From contig URHW01000010.1 in NCBI GenBank assembly GCA_900547775.1, positions 1 to 24,241 of the forward strand: 24,241 nucleotides of DNA, read 5' to 3'. The translations under genes were made by a program, and so were the position numbers. The DNA is from an uncultured Mycoplasmatota bacterium. GTDB taxonomy: Bacteria; Bacillota_I; Bacilli_A; RF39; UBA660. Positions 1 through 6,475 of the stretch are shown here, one piece after another. The notes under the pieces are model-generated. The model searched no databases, was not told the origin of the DNA, and was given only the letters and a program-made list of their open reading frames with translations. Position 1 is the first letter of the stretch; every line of letters starts with the position of its first letter.

Positions 1-360
1 TTTGGAGACAGGCTTGCGGATAAAATAACGGAAGTTGCTGGTAGTTGGACATTTATTATTTCAATGATTTTATTTTTAGTGCTATGGGTTGTTTTAAATG
101 TATATATTTTGGAAGAAGCCGATCCTTATCCATTTATTTTGCTTAATTTGCTATTGTCCTGTATCGCTGCACTTCAAGCTCCTATTATTATGATGAGTCA
201 AAATAGAGAGGCAAAAAAAGATAGATTAAGAAGTTCAAATGATTATAAAACAGATCTAAAAAGTGAATTAATTCTAGAAGAATTACATAATGAAATGAAA
301 AAGATACTTGCTAACCAAAATAAAATATTAAAACTTATGAATGATGAAAAAGAAAAATAA
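1..360 (+). CDS. DUF1003 family membrane protein, 5' end missing
   Basis: The frame is open from the first base of the window, so the true start lies upstream; an internal ATG at 64 is not a convincing start. About 119 residues remain. The opening GDRLADKITEVAGSWTFII, the first hydrophobic segment (about residues 17-38), the DPYPFILLNLLLSCIAALQAP stretch and the following MMSQNR are characteristic of DUF1003 (PF06210), a two-helix bacterial membrane family of unknown function. After the second membrane helix comes a charged cytoplasmic-looking tail with a short coiled-coil-like segment (ELILEELHNEMKKILANQN) that ends in lysines. The gene ends at a hairpin shared with the converging gene. The family call is confident; the molecular role is not known. 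Confidence 0.85.
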   Translation, partial: FGDRLADKITEVAGSWTFIISMILFLVLWVVLNVYILEEADPYPFILLNLLLSCIAALQAPIIMMSQNREAKKDRLRSSNDYKTDLKSELILEELHNEMKKILANQNKILKLMNDEKEK

Positions 361-380
361 GCCTCGTATGAAGCTTATTT
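355..380. terminator. Bidirectional hairpin terminator between converging genes
   Basis: AAATAAGC (355-362) pairs with GCTTATTT (373-380), with two further pairs inside. T-rich sequence follows on the plus strand and an A-rich run precedes it, so it can serve both the DUF1003 gene and the converging gene, whose stop codon lies in the right arm. Confidence 0.65.
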
Positions 381-794
381 ATTTTGTAACATATTTAATA
401 AATCAATCTTAAACATATCTTTTTCAGCATTATTTTTACTAATCATAACACCTTTATATGTTGTAAGTTCAGCCATATGACCTTCTAAAAGAATATCTGA
501 TGGTGTAATGGTATCTAACATTACAACCTTCTCTTTTTCGTAAACTATATAATGTAATTTGATATCACCATGTACTTGACTAAACATATGGTCACTTGGT
601 AATTTTAATTCGTAAGTTTTAGTACCAGCTTTTTGATTTTTTGATACTAATTCACCGATAAACTCTCCATTTCTTAATGATGGATAATATTCAAAGTTTA
701 ATTTTTTGAATGCAAGCATATTATATTTTTTTAATGCTCTTTCTAACTTACGATATTCGTTTTCGTTAATATAGTCTAAAATAAATCCTTTCAT
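375..794 (-). CDS. Unrecognised 139-aa cytoplasmic protein
   Basis: I do not recognise a family. The product is 139 residues, has no signal peptide or membrane segment, and mixes charged and hydrophobic residues as expected of a small folded cytoplasmic protein. The N-terminal third is basic and helical (NENEYRKLERALKKYN). The middle has alternating hydrophobics that look like a beta-sheet (HGDIKLHYIVYEKEKVVMLD), followed by TPSDILLEGHMAELTTYKG. The ATG at 794 is preceded by AGGGGG at good spacing. Two sigma-A-like promoters lie upstream at 830-858 and 896-925, with a repeated TTGGTAC motif between them, suggesting the gene is regulated. It is a single-gene transcription unit converging on the DUF1003 gene. 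Confidence 0.7.
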   Translation of the reverse strand: MKGFILDYINENEYRKLERALKKYNMLAFKKLNFEYYPSLRNGEFIGELVSKNQKAGTKTYELKLPSDHMFSQVHGDIKLHYIVYEKEKVVMLDTITPSDILLEGHMAELTTYKGVMISKNNAEKDMFKIDLLNMLQNK

Positions 795-829
795 ATTTAA
801 AACCCCCTATTACCCTTAAATACATTCCA

Positions 830-858
830 ATTATAGCATATTTAGGGCTTTTTGTCAA
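830..858 (-). promoter_or_regulatory. Sigma-A promoter, proximal, for the 375-794 gene
   Basis: On the minus strand TTGACA (853-858) and TATAAT (830-835) are both perfect consensus with a 17-bp spacer. The start codon is about 36 bases downstream. Confidence 0.8.
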
Positions 859-860
859 AT

Positions 861-876
861 TTGGTACTATTGGTAC
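861..876. repeat. TTGGTAC direct repeat, possible operator
   Basis: TTGGTAC occurs at 861-867 and again at 870-876, a 9-bp period. It sits directly upstream of the -35 box of the proximal promoter and downstream of the distal one. The spacing, close to one helical turn, would suit a regulator binding one face of the DNA. No known operator was recognised. Confidence 0.4.
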
Positions 877-895
877 CTTTTTTTATTGGACCTTA

Positions 896-925
896 ATTAT
901 AGCAGATATATGGGTATCTAGTCAA
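896..925 (-). promoter_or_regulatory. Sigma-A promoter, distal, for the 375-794 gene
   Basis: On the minus strand TTGACT (920-925) and TATAAT (896-901) are separated by 18 bp. A transcript from here would run through the TTGGTAC repeat and the proximal promoter. Confidence 0.55.
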
Positions 926-935
926 GTTTGAGTAT

Positions 936-956
936 AAAAAAAGGGCAAAAAGCCCC
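936..956 (-). terminator. Terminator of the pilin gene
   Basis: On the minus strand GGGC (955-952) and GCCC (946-943) form a short GC stem with a 5-base loop, followed by a run of seven T (942-936). Confidence 0.75.
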
Positions 957-996
957 TATGCATGCAACTAGTAAATTACAAGTTTTACATGGTTAT

Positions 997-1218
997 TTAA
1001 TCCCATAAACCATTAGATTCGGTACTTACGCACTTACCTTCCCCTCTTTTTTCTCCTTCAACGTATGTTTCACCAACCAAAGGACAAGAGGCTTTAGTAA
1101 TTGCATCTTTTAAATAACCACCTAGATATTTAATTAGCACTACTGCTAAAACGGTTATCAAGCTAATAATTAGAACGTATTCTACTAAGGCTTGACCGCG
1201 ATTATTGTTCTTCTTCAT
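997..1218 (-). CDS. Flp/type IVb pilin-like protein with class III signal
   Basis: A 73-residue prepilin-like protein. The basic N-terminus ends in RGQALVEYVLII: a Gly8|Gln9 cleavage site followed by Glu at mature position 5, then a hydrophobic helix to about residue 29. This is the standard signature for prepilin peptidase processing and helix-bundle assembly in Flp/Tad pili. Mature length would be about 65 residues. Unlike many Flp pilins it ends in a polar tail with two cysteines (Cys45, Cys63) that could form a disulphide loop outside the cell. The ATG is preceded by AGGTGA. It has its own promoter and terminator, so it is monocistronic. No Tad ATPase, TadE or prepilin peptidase gene is nearby; assembly machinery must be elsewhere if it is used. 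The family is fairly certain, the pilus role is inferred. Confidence 0.82.
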   Translation of the reverse strand: MKKNNNRGQALVEYVLIISLITVLAVVLIKYLGGYLKDAITKASCPLVGETYVEGEKRGEGKCVSTESNGLWD

Positions 1219-1237
1219 CTAGGACTCACCTATATTA

Positions 1238-1266
1238 ATAATATATTGTTTTGGCTTTTTTGTCAA
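1238..1266 (-). promoter_or_regulatory. Promoter of the pilin gene
   Basis: On the minus strand TTGACA (1261-1266), a 17-bp spacer and TATTAT (1238-1243). It overlaps the divergent promoter of the DUF192 gene. Confidence 0.7.
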
Positions 1267-1280
1267 ATATATTATATAAT
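1251..1280 (+). promoter_or_regulatory. Promoter of the DUF192 gene
   Basis: TTGGCT (1251-1256), an 18-bp spacer and TATAAT (1275-1280). The -35 is weak. It overlaps the divergent pilin promoter, so polymerase at one may exclude the other. Confidence 0.45.
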
Positions 1281-1296
1281 ATTTGTAGGTGAATAT

Positions 1297-1581
1297 ATGA
1301 AAATTATTACTGCTAAGACATATATGCAAAAACTTACCGGGTTAATGGGTAAGAAAAATATTAATTATGGGATGTTTTTTCCTGGGGTATCTTCTATTCA
1401 TACTTATTTTATGAAGGAAAGCATTGATGTAATTGGATTAAACGATGCAATGATAGTAACTTCTATTTATGAGAATGTTAAACCAAATAAAATACTTATT
1501 CTTAAGAATGCTAACCATACGTTAGAACTTCCCAAGGGTGAAAGTAAGCGTTATCACATCGGTCAAAAGGTTAAATTTTAA
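1297..1581 (+). CDS. DUF192 family protein
   Basis: A 94-residue protein of the DUF192/COG1430 family (PF02643), function unknown. Visible family features are KLTGLMGKK near the N-terminus, GMFFPGVSSIHTYFMKESID in the middle, and HTLELPKG near the C-terminus. Many family members are exported, but this one has no signal peptide and would be cytoplasmic. The frame stays open upstream to 1192, but the extra 35 residues would be read from the promoter and the antisense of the pilin gene. The ATG at 1297 has AGGTGA four bases upstream, which fixes the start. It is divergent from the pilin gene with overlapping promoters, so a shared regulation is possible but not shown. Confidence 0.82.
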   Translation: MKIITAKTYMQKLTGLMGKKNINYGMFFPGVSSIHTYFMKESIDVIGLNDAMIVTSIYENVKPNKILILKNANHTLELPKGESKRYHIGQKVKF

Positions 1582-1643
1582 GTTTAGCCTTTATTTTTTT
1601 ATTATTTTCTGCTAAACTATAGGTGCTAAAGGGGAGAAGTTTT

Positions 1644-2204
1644 ATGAAGTACGATAAATTACCTAATATAAAAATTCTTGACGAGTCTAACAAAGTTATC
1701 CATCAAAAATCAAGCGATGTAACGTTTCCTTTAAAAGAAGAAACAAAAAAGTTAATAAATGATGCTCTTGATTATTTGGAGATGAGTCAAATTGAAGAAT
1801 ATAGTGAGAAGTATGATTTAAGACCGGGAATGGGACTTTCTTTTGTACAGTTAGGTTTATTAGAGAGAATATTTGTTGTGAGTGAAGATTTAGGAGATAA
1901 TAAATTTAATAGATATGTTGTTATTAATCCTAAAGTAGTTAGTCAAAGTGCGGAAATGATTTATGTTGGTGAGGGCGAAGGATGTCTAAGCGTTAATAGA
2001 GATGTTGAAGGTATTGTTCCTAGACACGCGAGAATTACTGTTGATGCATTTGACGAAAATGGTAAGGAGTTTACGATAAGAGTTCGTGAAGATATGGCAG
2101 TTGCGTTTCAACATGAATTAGACCACTTAGATGGCATTTTATTTGTAGATAAGATTGATAAGAAGAATCCTTATAAGAATTCAGATATTATGAGAGAAAT
2201 ATAA
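1644..2204 (+). CDS. def: Peptide deformylase
   Basis: Removes the formyl group from the N-terminal methionine of nascent proteins; a metal-dependent cytoplasmic enzyme that acts at the ribosome exit. The product has 186 residues, the length of the longer Gram-positive type. All three motifs are present: GMGLSFVQLG (residues 62-71), EGCLSV with metal ligand Cys114, and QHELDH with ligands His157 and His161 and catalytic Glu158. Motif 1 is unusual in reading GLSFVQ where GxAAPQ or GISAPQ is common; the Gly and Gln that matter are kept. A GTG at 1623 is in frame, but AAAGGGGAGA at 1628-1637 is a strong ribosome binding site for the ATG at 1644. It ends at a terminator facing parE. Confidence 0.95.
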   Translation: MKYDKLPNIKILDESNKVIHQKSSDVTFPLKEETKKLINDALDYLEMSQIEEYSEKYDLRPGMGLSFVQLGLLERIFVVSEDLGDNKFNRYVVINPKVVSQSAEMIYVGEGEGCLSVNRDVEGIVPRHARITVDAFDENGKEFTIRVREDMAVAFQHELDHLDGILFVDKIDKKNPYKNSDIMREI

Positions 2205-2230
2205 AAAGGCTTTCGTTTTGAAAGTCTTTT
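2204..2230. terminator. Bidirectional terminator between def and parE
   Basis: AAAAGGCTTTC (2204-2214) pairs with GAAAGTCTTTT (2220-2230) around a 5-base loop. The right arm runs into a T tract on the plus strand, and the A run on the left serves the minus strand. Confidence 0.85.
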
Positions 2231-4135
2231 TTAGATCTTGTAATCATCTTCTAGTGAGAACTCAACATTTTCATTGATCCATTCTTTACGTGGCTCTACG
2301 ACATCTCCCATAAGTACGCTTACTCTTTTTTCAGCAAGAACAGCGTCATTAATGCTTACTTTAATTAAGTTGCGTCTATCTGGGTCCATTGTTGTTTCCC
2401 AAAGTGGTTCAGGGTTCATTTCACCTAAACCTTTATATCTTTGAACTTTATAATTTTCTTTATTTTTGGTTGCCGCTTTTAGTTCTTCATTTGTCCAGCA
2501 GTAAATATGATTTTTGCCAAAGTCTACTTTATATAGAGGTGGCATTGCAATATATAGGTGTCCCTCTTCAATTAGAGGTTTCATGAAACGATAAAAGAAT
2601 GTTAGAAGCAAACACTGAATGTGCGCTCCATCGTCATCGGCATCGGTCATAATAATAACTTTATCGTAGTTAATATCTTTTATTTGGAAGTCACTTCCAT
2701 AACCAGCACCTATACAGTGAATCATGGTATTTATTTCTTCATTTTTAAAGATGTCTGCACTCGTTGCTTTTTCAGTATTGATTATTTTACCTCTAAGTGG
2801 AAGGATTGCTTGGAATTTACGATCTCTACTTTTTTTAGCAGTTCCACCGGCTGAGTTTCCTTCTACGATGAATAATTCATTTATTTTTGGGTTTCTTGCT
2901 TGTGCTGGTGTAAGTTTACCGCTTAAGCTTCTTGCTTCACTCTTTTTGCTTTTGCCATTACGAACATCTTCTCTAGCCTTTCTTGCTGCTTCTCTAGCAC
3001 TTTTACTTTTTAACATTTTGTCTAGGATAGCAACAGCGCTTTCTTTAGTTTCTTCTAAGTAATATTTTAGAGAATCTGTTACGATAGCCTCTACTACACT
3101 TCGTGCTTCTGGAGTACCTAATTTACCTTTGGTTTGGCCTTCAAACTGTAATAGATTTTCAGGTATTTTCATATTTATTACGGCAGTTAAGCCTTCTCTT
3201 ACGTCTGTGCCTTCTAAGTTATTGTCTTTGGCTTTTAGCATGCCATTATTACGAGCATAGTCATTAAATACTTTAGTTATAGCAGTTTTAAAACCCACTT
3301 CATGAGTTCCACCATCACCTGTTTTAACGTTATTAACAAATGAGATGATATTTTCACTATATTCATCAGTGTATTGAAGAGCAATATCTACCTCCATACC
3401 GCCCTTTTCTCCATGAATAGGAACAACTTTATGAAGTACTCCTTTTCCTTCATTAATATACTCAACAAATGAGGTAATGCCATTTTCATAGTGATATGTA
3501 ACTTTCTTTTCATCAGCAACGTCTTCTACTTCACATGTTAAGTTTTTTAGTAAGAAAGCACTTTCCTGCATTCTTTCACAGATAGTTGTGTAACTGAAAT
3601 TTAAATTTTTAAATATTTCATGATTAGGCATGAATGTTACAATAGTGCCTGTTTTATTTGTTGTACCAATCTTGCGAAGTGGAATATCTACTTTTCCGCC
3701 ATCTTTAAATCTTATTTGATGAATAGCACCATCTCTTAAGATAGTTACTTCCATCCACTCGGATAAAGCGTTTACTACACTTGCACCTACTCCGTGAAGT
3801 CCACCTGATACTTTATAGCCATTGGTTTCAAATTTACCACCAGCATGAAGTATTGTATAAATTACTTCTGGAGTGCTTTTACCACTTTTGTGCATACCAG
3901 TTGGCACACCACGGCCGTTATCTGCTACAGTTAAACTATTATCTTTATTTATTTTTACAGTAATCTTATTACCAAAACCATTAATTATTTCATCTACGCA
4001 GTTATCGATAATTTCCCAAGCAAGATGATGTAATCCTCTTTTATCTGTACTACCTATGTACATACCCGGTCTTTTTCTTACTGCTTCTAATCCTTCTAAT
4101 ATGGTTATTGAACTTTCATCATACTTATTATTCAT
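2231..4135 (-). CDS. parE: DNA topoisomerase IV subunit B (ParE)
   Basis: ATPase subunit of type II topoisomerase IV, which separates linked chromosomes. The 634-residue length and motifs fit ParE better than GyrB: GMHKSGKSTPEVIYTILHAG (81-99) and, near the end, RVSVLMGDVVEPRKEWI. Order: GHKL ATPase domain with EIIDN (Glu41, Asn45), DNGRGVP (72-78) and GGLHGVGASVVNALSE (111-126); transducer domain; TOPRIM domain with VEGNSAGG (Glu425) and TDADDDG (497-503); RYKGLGEM (566-573). The TOPRIM motif has Asn427 where nearly all relatives have Asp. The usual partner parC does not follow: def converges from the other side. Start ATG has GGTGAT upstream and its own promoter. Family very certain; the parE rather than gyrB label is strong but made without an alignment. 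Confidence 0.93.
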   Translation of the reverse strand: MNNKYDESSITILEGLEAVRKRPGMYIGSTDKRGLHHLAWEIIDNCVDEIINGFGNKITVKINKDNSLTVADNGRGVPTGMHKSGKSTPEVIYTILHAGGKFETNGYKVSGGLHGVGASVVNALSEWMEVTILRDGAIHQIRFKDGGKVDIPLRKIGTTNKTGTIVTFMPNHEIFKNLNFSYTTICERMQESAFLLKNLTCEVEDVADEKKVTYHYENGITSFVEYINEGKGVLHKVVPIHGEKGGMEVDIALQYTDEYSENIISFVNNVKTGDGGTHEVGFKTAITKVFNDYARNNGMLKAKDNNLEGTDVREGLTAVINMKIPENLLQFEGQTKGKLGTPEARSVVEAIVTDSLKYYLEETKESAVAILDKMLKSKSAREAARKAREDVRNGKSKKSEARSLSGKLTPAQARNPKINELFIVEGNSAGGTAKKSRDRKFQAILPLRGKIINTEKATSADIFKNEEINTMIHCIGAGYGSDFQIKDINYDKVIIMTDADDDGAHIQCLLLTFFYRFMKPLIEEGHLYIAMPPLYKVDFGKNHIYCWTNEELKAATKNKENYKVQRYKGLGEMNPEPLWETTMDPDRRNLIKVSINDAVLAEKRVSVLMGDVVEPRKEWINENVEFSLEDDYKI

Positions 4136-4153
4136 CTTGTATCACCACAATAA

Positions 4154-4182
4154 ATTATACCAAATCCCTTATAAAAAGACAA
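4154..4182 (-). promoter_or_regulatory. parE promoter
   Basis: On the minus strand TTGTCT (4177-4182), a 17-bp spacer and TATAAT (4154-4159) with an extended TGG before the -10. It lies immediately after the terminator of the upstream gene, so parE is transcribed alone. Confidence 0.7.
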
Positions 4183-4220
4183 ATAAAAACTCGGGTAGTC
4201 GTATGCAAGAACTACCCGAG
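4183..4220 (-). terminator. Strong terminator of the hypervariable secreted-protein gene
   Basis: On the minus strand CTCGGGTAGT (4220-4211) pairs perfectly with ACTACCCGAG (4199-4190) around an 11-base loop, followed by a T-rich tract at 4189-4183. Confidence 0.85.
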
Positions 4221-4237
4221 AGTATGTTATTTTTATT

Positions 4238-6370
4238 TTAATTTACAACATAAGGATCTTCTGAGGTGCCAGTGCCACCTAAAATTGTAGTCGAAGATAT
4301 AAGAGAAATGGCCGGGCGGACACTAACGAGATAGCTGGTAACGTCGTTGCCGCCCAAGTTGCCCAAGGTCACGCTCCAAACGCGAGCGTAACTGCTGCCA
4401 TTGAAACCGAAAGGGAAGGCGAAAGGCGACAAGGACCACCACAAAAACGTCCCAGTATTCTCTTGTAAATATGTAGAACGGTTATAAATATCATATATTG
4501 ACCCAGAAAATGCTATTTCATCAGCAGTTAATAATCCTATTTTATAAGTTAAATTACCATTACCATTTGTTGTATCATCAACAGTAAATTTAGATAATTT
4601 TCCACCATTATTATCATTTGGACATTTTAATGTTGGTTGTTTAGTGGAATCCAATCTATTATATGCAGCATAATTCGTTACATTAGTTCCATACCCAGAT
4701 CCTCCACTCACTGTACTTTTATCATTACACCATATTATATCTGCTAGTTTACTTTCATATGATGCCAAATTATTTGTGTACCACGTTTCTAAATTAGTAA
4801 GAATTGTACTCTTATTAGTGTTAGCATGAGTAGTAGCATAATCACTAGCACCAGCAGTACCATACATAAATCCTACATAAGCATTATCATTCCTATTTGT
4901 ATTAAATGCACTTGTATGTGTAGTACCAGAGTATCTTGCAAATGCTGCATTAGTACTATTATTTGCTGATGAACAAGGATTAGCAGCATTTGAAGTATTA
5001 TCATTATGAAGAACAAGTTTTACTGAACCATCCCCTACTATTCTTACTATTCTCCAGCATTTATTAGCAAATTGTACATAATTATTTTTAACTGCTCCTC
5101 TAAAGTAGTAAGATGTGCCATAGTCATCTTCTGTACTAGCAAGTAAAGCTTCTGTCGTATTTTTATTTGAAGTTATTTGTTTGTATGTAAAACTATTTGA
5201 TGTAGCACTTACTACATAATAAACTTCACTTAAATTAGTTGTTGTCTTCATTGTACCTGCAGTGCTTGAACCAGAACTTGGTATAAAACTATCTGGTAAA
5301 TACTTTCCAACTAAACTAGGATATGAATTAGCATATGTATCACTTGTTACTGCTACTCCAGTCAAATTGAATTTTGTACCATTTGCTTCCCAACCAGTAC
5401 CATATGTTATATAATATGCTTGATCTGTTGTATCTACACTTTCTGTTGATGGATCAGTTATATCATCCAAAGTATGAGCGCTTACTTCTTTTCCGGGCGT
5501 TGTAAGTGGTGTTTGTACTTTATTATAAGCCAGTATAGTGTCTGCAAACGTTAACTTTTTATTAAATATTGCAACACACCTTACATTACCAGCACTTATA
5601 TCATCAAAAGACACTACCCATTTTGTACCATTCCATATAGCCTTTGCACCTACATCTTGTTTTACTCCATTTCTTGTGCATTCTACAGATGCATTATATT
5701 TGTTTGTTGTTGGAAATGTACTACTTTCTACACCATCTATTAAAGCTGCTACATATAAGTCATCTTTTGGTCTTGTTTTAACGGTTCCCACTACTGATAT
5801 TTTTACTTGATAGTCTTTTCCTTCTATGTCTTCTTTAGTCCAGATATCTTTATTATTACTATCTAGCCACATTCTAAAGTTAAATGTTCTTGATTCATCT
5901 TTAGAGATGCCATTTTCTCTTTTTAGGATATAGTTTTCAGTAATGTTATATTTAGATAGACTTTGAGGAGTTGAGATAGATTCTAGAGAGTTTATTACTG
6001 TTCCATTTAGATCATTATCTCCTAGTAGGGATACTTTTACATATTTAGAGTCTATTTTGTTAGTTGTACTAATTACGGATGCGATAACATAATACTCAAT
6101 GTAGTTATCACATTTATTTTTTATAGTAAAGGTGTATGGAGCTTGTTCTAATGCTTCTCCTTCACTTATTGGATAAGTATTGAGTAAATTAATCTCATTT
6201 TGCCCATTAAATTCTAGATTCATGCATGATGCTGCTAGAGTATTTGCATCACCTTGACTGGAATAACTTGTAAACACTGCATAACTTACTCCAGTTATCA
6301 TTAATACTACTGCTAGCATTATACATAAAATTAACATTCTTTTTTTATATCTATAGAGTCTCTGGTTCAT
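4238..6370 (-). CDS. Large secreted protein with hypervariable C-terminal domain
   Basis: A 710-residue exported protein. Residues 1-30 are a basic then hydrophobic signal or anchor ending GVSYAVFT, like the signals of TasA/camelysin-type matrix proteins. A first beta-rich domain (about 30-200) follows, then a small domain (about 203-270, two Cys), then a long C-terminal region (about 290-710) rich in Thr, Asn and Tyr. Near the end come WWSLSP (644-649), a variable stretch, then VRPAISL (684-690) and GTSEDPYVV. The WWSLSP...VRPAISL frame resembles DUF6273-type and C-type-lectin-fold domains, the fold used by DGR target proteins. The variable stretch is GC-rich and has codons unlike the rest of the gene. 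A partial paralog lies at 22953-24241. GAGGT precedes the ATG. The promoter carries a G9 tract and a strong terminator follows. Surface display and ligand binding are inferred. Confidence 0.8.
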   Translation of the reverse strand: MNQRLYRYKKRMLILCIMLAVVLMITGVSYAVFTSYSSQGDANTLAASCMNLEFNGQNEINLLNTYPISEGEALEQAPYTFTIKNKCDNYIEYYVIASVISTTNKIDSKYVKVSLLGDNDLNGTVINSLESISTPQSLSKYNITENYILKRENGISKDESRTFNFRMWLDSNNKDIWTKEDIEGKDYQVKISVVGTVKTRPKDDLYVAALIDGVESSTFPTTNKYNASVECTRNGVKQDVGAKAIWNGTKWVVSFDDISAGNVRCVAIFNKKLTFADTILAYNKVQTPLTTPGKEVSAHTLDDITDPSTESVDTTDQAYYITYGTGWEANGTKFNLTGVAVTSDTYANSYPSLVGKYLPDSFIPSSGSSTAGTMKTTTNLSEVYYVVSATSNSFTYKQITSNKNTTEALLASTEDDYGTSYYFRGAVKNNYVQFANKCWRIVRIVGDGSVKLVLHNDNTSNAANPCSSANNSTNAAFARYSGTTHTSAFNTNRNDNAYVGFMYGTAGASDYATTHANTNKSTILTNLETWYTNNLASYESKLADIIWCNDKSTVSGGSGYGTNVTNYAAYNRLDSTKQPTLKCPNDNNGGKLSKFTVDDTTNGNGNLTYKIGLLTADEIAFSGSIYDIYNRSTYLQENTGTFLWWSLSPFAFPFGFNGSSYARVWSVTLGNLGGNDVTSYLVSVRPAISLISSTTILGGTGTSEDPYVVN
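4290..4310 (-). repeat. 21-nt block shared with the paralog at 23002-23022
   Basis: An identical 21-nt sequence immediately 3' of both variable cassettes, encoding the end of the RPxISL motif onward. In DGR terms it sits where an initiation-of-mutagenic-homology site would be. On the other side of the cassettes a 29-nt block is also identical (4451-4479 and 23145-23173). Confidence 0.7.
4311..4441 (-). other. Candidate DGR variable region (VR1)
   Basis: Codons for residues 644 to about 686. By hand count 77 of 130 bases (4311-4440) are G or C, about 59%, against a clearly AT-rich remainder. From residue 650 to 685 there are 36 codons: 32 end in C or T, and the other four are TGG, GTG, TTG and TTG. 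None ends in A, although A-ending codons are common elsewhere in this gene. This is the pattern left when AAY codons of a template repeat are mutated at their adenines. No template or reverse transcriptase is in the window, so the assignment is inference. Confidence 0.65.
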
Positions 6371-6395
6371 ATTTTAACCTCTACTTTCTATAGAT

Positions 6396-6423
6396 ATTAT
6401 ATAACAACCCCCCCCCGTGTCTA
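6396..6423 (-). promoter_or_regulatory. Promoter with homopolymer spacer for the hypervariable gene
   Basis: On the minus strand TAGACA (6423-6418, five of six matches) and TATAAT (6401-6396) are separated by 16 bp: C, nine G, then TTGTTA. Gain of one G would give the optimal 17-bp spacer. The start codon is 26 bases below the -10. Confidence 0.7.
6408..6416 (-). repeat. G9 homopolymer tract in the promoter spacer
   Basis: Nine consecutive C on the plus strand (G9 on the coding strand) in an AT-rich intergenic region, wholly between -35 and -10. It is the kind of tract that slips during replication. Confidence 0.9.
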
Positions 6424-6475
6424 GTTAATTTTTGTACTTTTATATTCTATGACACATTTTCTTAAATTTTTGCCA

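Noticed and set aside
1192..1296. N-terminal extension of the DUF192 gene to an ATG at 1192, with a hydrophobic stretch
   Set aside because: It would be read from the promoter region and the antisense of the pilin gene, and AGGTGA marks the ATG at 1297.
1581..1618. AGTTTAGC...GCTAAACT inverted repeat between DUF192 and def as a terminator
   Set aside because: The loop is 22 bases and the right arm is not followed by a T tract; it may be chance or an operator.
2389..3062. Several open frames on the plus strand across parE
   Set aside because: They are antisense to a complete, highly conserved gene, with no ribosome binding sites or family features.
4311..4441. GC-rich cassette as horizontally acquired DNA or an assembly chimera
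   Set aside because: The same kind of cassette, with the same flanking blocks and the NNY/adenine-free codon pattern, occurs in the paralog, which foreign DNA or a chimera would not explain.
4238..6370. A DGR reverse transcriptase or template repeat near either cassette
   Set aside because: No reverse-transcriptase-like frame and no adenine-rich near-copy of the cassettes were found on either strand of the window.
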